20,690 nt of DNA from Priapulus caudatus (Eukaryota > Priapulida > Priapulimorpha > Priapulimorphida > Priapulidae): contig NW_014577079.1 in NCBI RefSeq assembly GCF_000485595.1, positions 758,068 to 778,757 of the forward strand. The letters run 5' to 3'. Of the stretch, positions 1-6,348 are shown in pieces. Each line of letters begins with the position of its first letter. Positions within the stretch are counted from its first letter, which is position 1. The notes under the pieces are model-generated. The model ran no database searches, was not told the origin of the DNA, and was given only the letters and a program-made list of their open reading frames with translations. The position numbers were made by a program, and so were the translations under genes.

Positions 1-27
1 AGAGAGAGAGAGAGAGAGAGGGGGATG

Positions 28-90
<63 letters not shown>

Positions 91-139
91 GGAAGGATGG
101 ATGCATGGATGCATGGATGCATGGATGTATGGATGGATA
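1..139. repeat. Compound microsatellite (GA)n-(GATA)n-(GGAT/GCAT)n
   Basis: A GA dinucleotide run (about 1-20) passes into roughly sixteen GATA units (about 27-90), then into GGAT and GCATG variants up to about 139. It begins at the first base of the window, so its true length is unknown. It is ordinary simple-sequence DNA with no coding signal. Confidence 0.95.
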
Positions 140-249
140 GGGCTGTAGTCATTTAGTGCTGTAATACTATCGTGTACGCGATACCCATGTACATCGTACG
201 CTTAATATCTGCTTTAGGTTTCCCGTGCATACGTCGACATACATCATCA

Positions 250-399
250 CCCTAATCCTGATCCTAACCCTAACCCTAACCCTAATCCTGATCCTAACCA
301 TAACCCTAACCCTAACCCTAACCCTAGTCCAAACCCTAACCCTAACCCTAGTCCAAACCCTAACCCTAACCCTAGTCCAAACCCTTACCTAACCCTAAG
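250..399. repeat. Interstitial telomere-type repeat (CCCTAA)n with variant hexamers
   Basis: The tract is built of CCCTAA hexamers, the complement of TTAGGG, mixed with variants CCCTAG, TCCTGA, TCCTAA, CCATAA and TCCAAA. The variants are ordered. The right half contains a 24-bp unit of two CCCTAA, one CCCTAG and one TCCAAA, with GTCCAAA recurring exactly 24 bp apart at 327, 351 and 375. The left half repeats the order CCCTAA, TCCTGA, TCCTAA. The regular order suggests amplification of a degenerated tract inside the chromosome rather than a fresh chromosome end. Confidence 0.93.
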
Positions 400-657
400 C
401 CCATCAACAACATAACAATAACCCCTTACCCTCACCCTAACCTCAACCGAATTTTAAATCGAACCTCAGCATAACTAATTCTATTATTTACCGCATCCCC
501 GCTCCGTCATCTATGCGCGTGTGAGCTGTGCTAGGGCACGTCCATAGTATCAAGAGCGTATAAAGAAGACTTCTTTATACGCTGTTGATAGTATGCACGC
601 GGGCCTCGGTAATATCTGCTAAACACGCTCATGGCCGGACACACACAGTGTGATCCT
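400..657. other. No gene seen; contains a near-perfect 51-bp palindrome
   Basis: This is unique-looking sequence between the telomere-type tract and the small inverted-repeat element. I see no coding signal. The main feature is the inverted repeat at 544-594, listed separately. Confidence 0.5.
544..594. repeat. Palindrome with 25-bp arms and a 1-nt centre
   Basis: A perfect 13-bp arm GCGTATAAAGAAG (556-568) is followed by a single A and then its exact reverse complement (570-582). Pairing extends outward through ATAGTATCAAGA (544-555) and TGTTGATAGTAT (583-594) with two mismatches. The structure could form a cruciform or hairpin. It may be the remnant of a foldback element, but no target duplication was identified. 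Confidence 0.85.
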
Positions 658-853
658 CTCAGCAGGGGCGTGTAAAGGGGGCGGGGGTCCAGGGCGTCAA
701 GCGACCCCTGCTCGCGCTAGAAAAACGCATCAAGGGGGTCTAATTTCAAAAAAATTCTGCTGGGAGGGCCCCAGACCCTCCTTCGCGTGCTCGCAAGTTT
801 GGGTTACGGTTAGACCCCCCCCTGGTACAAATCCTGTACACGCCCTTGCTCAG
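658..853. mobile_element. Short non-autonomous inverted-repeat element (663-848) with 5-bp direct repeats
   Basis: The left end CAGGGGCGTGTAAAGG (663-678) matches the reverse complement of the right end CCTGTACACGCCCTTG (833-848) at 14 of 16 positions. Both ends are bordered by CTCAG (658-662 and 849-853), a likely 5-bp target duplication. The interior has G-rich and C-rich stretches and no coding capacity. Similar short elements with CAGGGGCGTG-type ends are, as I recall, common in marine invertebrate genomes; I did not assign a superfamily. The long open frame across it is accidental. Confidence 0.65.
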
Positions 854-1059
854 ACGAACTGTATATTAATGTGTCATCGACGGACAGCATGCGGCTGCTA
901 CAGTAGCATGTCGCTTACAGCGAGGACGGTTCAACGTGTCCTCGTTATCACAAATTAGTTGTTTGTGAAGGAAAGATGGGGCCCCCTCTCTCGGAGAGAA
1001 CAACAGCTAGGGTGTGGTCACGGTCGTTCGTCGTAACGGTTGTTGGCGCTGTCCGATCG
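854..1059. other. No gene seen
   Basis: A short spacer between the inverted-repeat element and the CT tract. No coding or RNA signal was recognised. Confidence 0.4.
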
Positions 1060-1062
1060 TCT

Positions 1063-1110
<48 letters not shown>

Positions 1111-1392
1111 ACATAAATCTCTCTCTCTCTCTCTCTCTCTCTTCTGTCTCTGTCGTCGTTCTCTGCTCTGTCTCTGTCTCTGGTCTCTGTCTAATGCGCT
1201 CTGTCCTCTGTCTCTGTCTCTGTCTCGGTCTTCTGTCTCTGTCTCTGTCTTCTGCTCTCTCTCTCTCTGTCTCTCTGTCTCTCTCCTGTTCTTCGCCGCT
1301 CTCTCTCTCTCTCTCTCTCTCTCCNGTCTCTCTTCTCTCTCCCCTTCTCCCTCCCCCTCTCCCTCTCCCTCCCCCCCCTCTCTCTCTCTCTG
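1060..1392. repeat. Polypyrimidine CT-rich microsatellite
   Basis: This is (CT)n interrupted by CTGT and CCCT variants, with nearly all pyrimidines on the + strand. Being stop-poor, it yields spurious open frames on both strands. Position 1325 is an ambiguous base (n), a sign of sequencing or assembly trouble in the tract. The polypurine-polypyrimidine bias makes triplex (H-DNA) formation possible. Confidence 0.95.
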
Positions 1393-1638
1393 TTGTTAAC
1401 GTGCATAGAGAGATTTTATCTAGTGCTGGCAAAATGTAGAAGCAAAACTAAGTAACGCACGATTCGCCTGTTGAATGTAACCAACGTGTTGACCATTAGT
1501 TTTCGGCCTTGGGGGCTGTCGACAAGCATATACGATTACATGCGTAAAATGCACGTACAAGTGTCAGTGTGTGCCTGCCTGCCACTCACGCACGTGAGTG
1601 CCTCCCACGCGCCACGCTAGCTATACTACATGTATGCT

Positions 1639-1977
1639 GCTTCAGCCACAAGCACTTGGAACGTCTCAATAAAACAATGTTATGGTAAATAAACACGAAA
1701 TGTATTTACTACCAAAGTCTTAATGTTTCTCTACTCTATTTCGCCTATTATTGCCGATAATTACCTGTAAATTCTTTTCTTCTTGTTGTTTGTGCACAGG
1801 GCGTGCGTGCAGTGTACTTGTGTGTTGCAGATGAGCATTTGACCGGCATTTACAGGTAATTATCGGAAATAATAGGCGAAATAGAGTAGAGAAACATTAA
1901 GACTTTAGTAGTAAATACATTTCGTGTTTATTTACCTTTTTTTTTATTGAGACGTTCCAAGTGCCTGTGGCTTCAGC
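1639..1977. mobile_element. Foldback MITE, copy 1 (element 1647-1969), perfect 8-bp target duplication
   Basis: The left end begins CACAAGCACTTGGAACG at 1647, and the right end closes with its near complement at 1969 (CGTTCCAAGTGCCTGTG). GCTTCAGC flanks both sides (1639-1646 and 1970-1977), a perfect 8-bp target-site duplication. The arms run about 1647-1772 and 1849-1969 and pair almost throughout. The middle has no complementary partner on the left side, so this copy appears internally rearranged compared with the copy at 14951-15388. An 8-bp duplication is typical of hAT and P superfamily elements. There is no transposase, so it would need one in trans. Confidence 0.92.
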
Positions 1978-2000
1978 TGCCGGCGCCTGCACTCACAGCT

Positions 2001-2095
2001 AGAAGGGCAGGGGAGGAAGGGGATTGGGGAGGAGAGCTGATGGAAGAGGGTGGCTAGAGAGGGGAGGGAAGGGGTTGGGAAGAGGTGGAGGAGCG
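2001..2095 (+). other. G-rich polypurine tract with two G-quadruplex motifs
   Basis: Four G-runs with loops of 2, 5 and 3 nt occur at 2005-2029, and four more with loops of 1, 2 and 2 nt at 2061-2079. Both fit the canonical G3+N1-7 pattern on the + strand. The tract begins about 30 bp beyond the copy 1 MITE and is nearly all purine. No gene was seen next to it, so a regulatory role is unproven. Confidence 0.7.
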
Positions 2096-2191
2096 AGCAC
2101 GGGCGCGACGTTTTATATGAAAGCGTTCATCTGTTAGGGAAACAGCGATGTAGGCTTGATGATAGATGAGTGATTAATAATATCTCAGTGC

Positions 2192-2430
2192 CGATGATTG
2201 TGATGACGACGACGATTATGATGACGATGACCATGATTATATTGATGATGACGATAATGATAATGATGATAAAGATGATAATGGTGGAGACAATGATGAT
2301 GATGATGATGAGGAGGAGGAGGAGGAGGAGGAGGAGGAGGAGGAGGAGGAGAATGATGATGACGATGATAATGATGATGACAGTAGTGATGATAATCGCC
2401 ATGGCAGTGCCGATGATGATAATAATGACG
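2192..2430. repeat. GAT/GAC/GAG trinucleotide array
   Basis: Imperfect GAT and GAC triplets surround a run of about 14 GAG units (about 2310-2351). The array opens reading frames for poly-Met/Arg on + and poly-Ser or poly-Ile on -. These are frame shadows with no start context, splice structure or domain. Confidence 0.93.
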
Positions 2431-2728
2431 CTTCCACCACGTACGGATCGGTTCAGTACAAAAAAGAAAGAAAAAAAGTCAACGTCATCCATTACAAGTA
2501 GCAACCTCAGCCTACAAAATATCACAGGTGTAGTGATCGCGTATGCGGAGGATTCGCACTCCCGGAGTGCCTTTCTAGTTTCATCTGTAATAGCGCTCCG
2601 TGACACTCGGTGTCTGTCGCCTTTGAAGTCGAAGCTCCGCCGCTAATGTCGATGCCTAATACTCTCTTGCCGCCTGTGTGTGCGTGTCACACCTCTCGCT
2701 GACAGCAGCGCCATTTGTTCCCGATGTC
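2431..2728. other. No gene seen between two trinucleotide arrays
   Basis: Unique-looking sequence. Frames from the flanking arrays run into it, but it shows no domain or convincing splice pair. Confidence 0.4.
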
Positions 2729-2859
2729 ACTACTACTGCTACTGCTACTGCTACTACTACTGCTACTGCTACTGCTACTACTACTACTGCTACTGCTACT
2801 GCTACTACTACTGCTACTGCTACTGCTACTGCTACTGCTACTGCTACTGCTACTACTAT

Positions 2860-2913
<54 letters not shown>

Positions 2914-2999
2914 GTGACTTATACTACTGACTGCTGCTGCTGCTGCTGCTTGCTGCTGCTACTGCTGCTGCTTGCTACTACTACGACTACCGACGCACG

Positions 3000-3033
<34 letters not shown>

Positions 3034-3662
3034 GCGGCGACGACGATCACGACTCAGACGACACGACGACGACGCTACTACGACGACGACGACTGACGGG
3101 CGACGCGACGGCGACGGCGACGGCGACTGGCGGACTACTACTACGACTACTACTACTATTGCTGCTACTACGGTCGCTTCTACTGCCTGCTGCTGCTGCT
3201 GCTTCATGCCGCTAGCTGCTGCTGCTCGCCTGCTTGCTGCCTACCACTACTACTACTACTACGTATGTGCCTACTGCTACTGCTACTGCCTTTACTGCCT
3301 ACTGCCTACTGCTACTGCTACTGCTACTTGCTACTGCTAACTGCTAGCCTGCCTGGCTCTGTGCTGTTGTGCTGCTACTGCTACTGTTACTGCTACTGCT
3401 TACTGCCTACTGATATTGCTACTACTACCTGCTACTGCTATACTTACTGCCTATACTACTGCCTGTCTGCTGGTGACTATTTGCTGCTGGTGCTTCTACT
3501 GCCACTGATACTACTGATTACTGCTACTGATATTGCTTACTATACTATACGTACTTACTATACATATACTACTACTACTACTTACTTACTAACTACTACT
3601 TGCTACTGCTACTGCTACTGCTACTGCTACTGCTACTGCTACTGCTACTGCTACTGCTACTG

Positions 3663-3697
<35 letters not shown>

Positions 3698-3786
3698 ACC
3701 ACTACTACTACTACTGCTGCTGCTGCTGGCGGCGGCGGCGGCGGGTGTTGATGGTGGTGGTGGTGGTGATGCTGCTGCTGCTGCTG
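2729..3786. repeat. Kilobase-scale compound trinucleotide array
   Basis: More than 1 kb is composed almost only of CTA, CTG, CGA and CGG triplets, ending in GGC, GGT and GCT runs. Blocks are distinct: alternating CTA/CTG (2731-2851), pure CTA (about 2860-2912), CTG (2931-2970), CGA/CGG (about 2999-3130), CTG/CTA (3271-3330 and 3601-3668), and a pure CTG run at about 3667-3697. Because the period is 3, several frames stay open and predict poly-Leu, poly-Ser, poly-Ala/Val or Cys/Tyr strings. Frames shift between blocks through indels, which argues against translation. CTG and CGG runs are hairpin-forming sequences. Confidence 0.95.
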
Positions 3787-3799
3787 ACGGGGTAAACAT

Positions 3800-5640
3800 G
3801 TTTTCGGGTTCGACATACGCGCGCGTGTACACACCGTGAAGGCGGTTACCACTCAAGCGCCGCGTAGTCGCGAGGTCGATGACGGTCACTGAAGGTCATG
3901 AGATATCGACGCGGCGTGACGGTCGCGTGCGGCGGTGGCGTGGTAGTGAGGTGGAGCAGGTGCGACGACGTCGGGGTGACGACCGATATTTGTCGATGTT
4001 GTTGTCGCCGCCGTGCTTGATGTTGCTTTGACATACCGATGCAGGCGGCACAGACGTGCCCAGACTGATGTGTTTATCCGTGAGCCCGTTCACCCGTCCG
4101 TCCGTCTGTCTGTATATCGTTTTTCATCATTTGCGACGCGGCGACGTAGCACGTAAAGGTTATCGGTGACACCCATTGTGGCGCGCAAAGGTTTCCTACG
4201 TCACGTAGACATAGCGTATTTCCCCCTACCCCCACCACCACCCGCCATCCTCCTACGCACCCACGCTACGCAAACGATAGCCTCAGCAGTCGTTGAGCTT
4301 GTGGTGGAATATCACACTTGTCGCGTGAATCACTCACTCACTCACTCACTGTGAGCGATGCGATCAAATTTCATTTGAAGCAGCAGCGCTATTTGATTAT
4401 CAGCGCTGTTCGCGTGATTCGAGAAATTTCGTGCATTCTCTGATCTTCGTAATACGTAGTTTATGTCTTTCGCCTTTGGCTACCGTTGAGCAATAGGGCC
4501 TCGGCATCAGCGTTTATATGGTTTTCGTAACATGCTTTGTTCAGGAAAACTACTATCCGTTATGTGTGTGGGGTTGAGATTGTTAGCCTGACGGTGGCTT
4601 GATAAAATATATCTCTGCAGCATCATAAAATACTCGTATCAGAAAATTATCACCTACGTTTCGTCATTTGTAACTCGATCTGTTTTGCGCGCAAGAATAG
4701 AGGAAGTCACGTCGGCTTGTCCAGCTCATAGTGGGTTGCCGAGGTAGGGAATGAATTTGAATTTTACAGCAGCCACAGAATATGTCTGACGTGGCGCGAA
4801 TCACCAAAACTAAGTACTCAGAAGCTCTCTCGCTGTTGCAGTGTTGCTCTTCGTAGATGTAATGGAAATACTGGGACCTGATAAGAATTTTTGACTTGAC
4901 TTGCGGAGCTTAATCGCTTTGAAACGTTTAGCAATCCTAGTCGGTATTTCTGCCACTATCGGACAATTCTTGTGTGAGCCAGCTCATCTACATTTTGAGA
5001 CTCGTAGGTCAGAATGTAGACGAGAATATATAGTGAGTGTAAGAGAGTGCAAGACAGTGCAAATTAGTGGTATAGTATCCGATGTAAGCTGATATTTATA
5101 GATAGGCCTATATATCATATATATATATATAATACACTGTAAGGCTGGCTAATGTCGGCTGGTAATATGACCATATTATTTTACGTAATTACCATTATCA
5201 AAATTAGGTGTATATGTCTACTACTTATCTAGTCTAATATTGGTGTGTTTACGGGTGTTTACGGTGGAAGTAATCCTTCCCCGTATCGGAAGTGAACTCT
5301 TATTCACCTTGCTCTATTGTTGTTCGTGGCTGCTCGTTACTGATTGGTGGCAGTCTCATTTCTTTCCTGCAGGCGAATAAGCTCATTAATGATGGGTCTC
5401 TAGTAGCTTCACAATCGCCTCACCGGATGTTTTCGTTGTCGACTTATGCTGTGTTCGTGTGCAATATCATTGAGAGACCGCGTGTCCATAGATATGAGGA
5501 ATGAGAGTTTTTTTTCACACAAAAAACGTACAGGGGAATCATTTCTACCTCATCACGTTTCATTCTCACTTTTTCTTGATTGGTTTTAGAAATTCATGTG
5601 CAGTGATTGTATTTTCATTACTAACTAATTTAATATGTTT
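3800..5640. other. No gene recognised over about 1.8 kb
   Basis: Short frames exist but show no domain or convincing exon pair. Small simple repeats occur: CCGT/CTGT near 4094-4112, a CACT run at about 4329-4350, and an AT run near 5110-5131. This stretch should contain the first part of the SAM domain if the gene's intron is short. I searched for an exon ending in phase 0 and found none that was convincing. Confidence 0.4.
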
Positions 5641-5648
5641 AAATGTCA

Positions 5649-5892
5649 TAATGGCTAACGCTCCATTAGGAGTGTTCCCAACTTTGATATCATTAATGAT
5701 TAAAATTGATTAATGATTAATGATTAATGATTGATAATCCTAACCCTAACCCTAACCCTAACCCTAACCCTAACCTAAATGACATTAAACCACAAACTAA
5801 TATATGACCATTTACCATATATATATATATATGTTATTATGACCATTGATGACATTAAAGTTGGGAACACTACTAATGGAGTATCACCCTTA
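5649..5892. mobile_element. Inverted-repeat MITE-like element enclosing telomere repeats
   Basis: The left arm (about 5649-5695) and the right arm (about 5847-5892) are inverted copies sharing CTCCATTAG-AGTGTTCCCAACTTT with few mismatches. Both outer ends carry TA, compatible with a 2-bp TA target duplication, but this is not secure. Between the arms lie TGATTAA tandem repeats, six telomere-type hexamers, and an AT run. There is no coding capacity. The exact ends are uncertain by a few bases. Confidence 0.75.
5738..5778. repeat. Interstitial telomere-type repeat (CCCTAA)6
   Basis: About six nearly perfect CCCTAA hexamers lie on the + strand inside the inverted-repeat element. They are purer than the tract at 250-399 and so are probably younger. 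Confidence 0.93.
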
Positions 5893-6258
5893 ATAATTAA
5901 TTAATTCAAACTTATTGCTATTGTCTCGGGTTTTTAATTGTCAATTTACGATACTATTTACCTTATTTTGCTCGTCTTTTTGAGAAATTTATATGTGTGG
6001 AATATACAAATCTGCATATTTCTGGCAAATGGTTCAAACTTGATATTGTTAAATTATTGGATATTGGAAAAATCCATAAGAGTTCAAATATGCGTGGCCC
6101 ATTAATTCTTATTATTATTATGTGTTTGCTTCGCACGTTTTATTTATTTATTGAGGACAGGACTTCAGTGAAGAAAGTTTATGAAACTAAAAATGCTCAT
6201 TTAGTTAGAGCTCTTGAAAACATTATGATGGCTATAACATCCCATTGTTGTTTTTCAG
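5893..6258. other. AT-rich sequence upstream of the first recognised exon, likely intron
   Basis: The segment ends in the acceptor tract TTGTTGTTTTTCAG (6245-6258). A 96-codon open frame (5997-6287, +) runs through it and into the exon in a different frame. I do not recognise its product, and it is probably accidental in AT-rich DNA. Confidence 0.5.
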
Positions 6259-6348
6259 AAGATGGGAATCACAGAAAATTTTCATAGGGAATCGATCATG
6301 ACCGCCTTAGATGCATTACTTGGTCGTCATAAGCCAACTAAGACAATG
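6259..6348 (+). CDS. Exon a: end of a SAM-like domain
   Basis: Thirty codons with phase 0 at both borders; acceptor TTTTTCAG, donor ATG|gtgaga. The peptide begins KMGITENFHRESIMTALDAL. This fits the last helix of SAM domains, whose usual pattern is LG-[IV]-T-x3-HR-x2-I-x2-A-[IL]-x2-L. The glycine, isoleucine, HR pair and helix spacing are all present. The exon then runs through a basic linker (GRHKPTK) directly into the next exon. A SAM domain has about 65 residues and only about 22 are here, so the rest must be on an upstream exon. Without that exon the assignment is probable rather than certain. Confidence 0.75.

Noticed and set aside
1007-1439. Arg/Glu-rich (-) and Leu/Ser-rich (+) frames of 141 codons
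   Set aside because: They are products of the CT microsatellite and include an ambiguous base.
2680-3889. Long frames for poly-Leu, poly-Ser, poly-Thr/Ala and Cys/Tyr proteins
   Set aside because: They are translations of the trinucleotide array in several frames at once, with indels between blocks and no unique flanking domain.
5370-5410. Possible upstream SAM exon (FLQANKLINDGSL) with acceptor CCTGCAG and a GT after SL
   Set aside because: It resembles the middle of a SAM domain only loosely and would leave about six core residues missing before KMGIT; the donor is weak.
5997-6287. 96-codon open frame overlapping the first SAM-like exon
   Set aside because: It uses a different frame from the exon, lies in AT-rich DNA, and has no recognisable domain.
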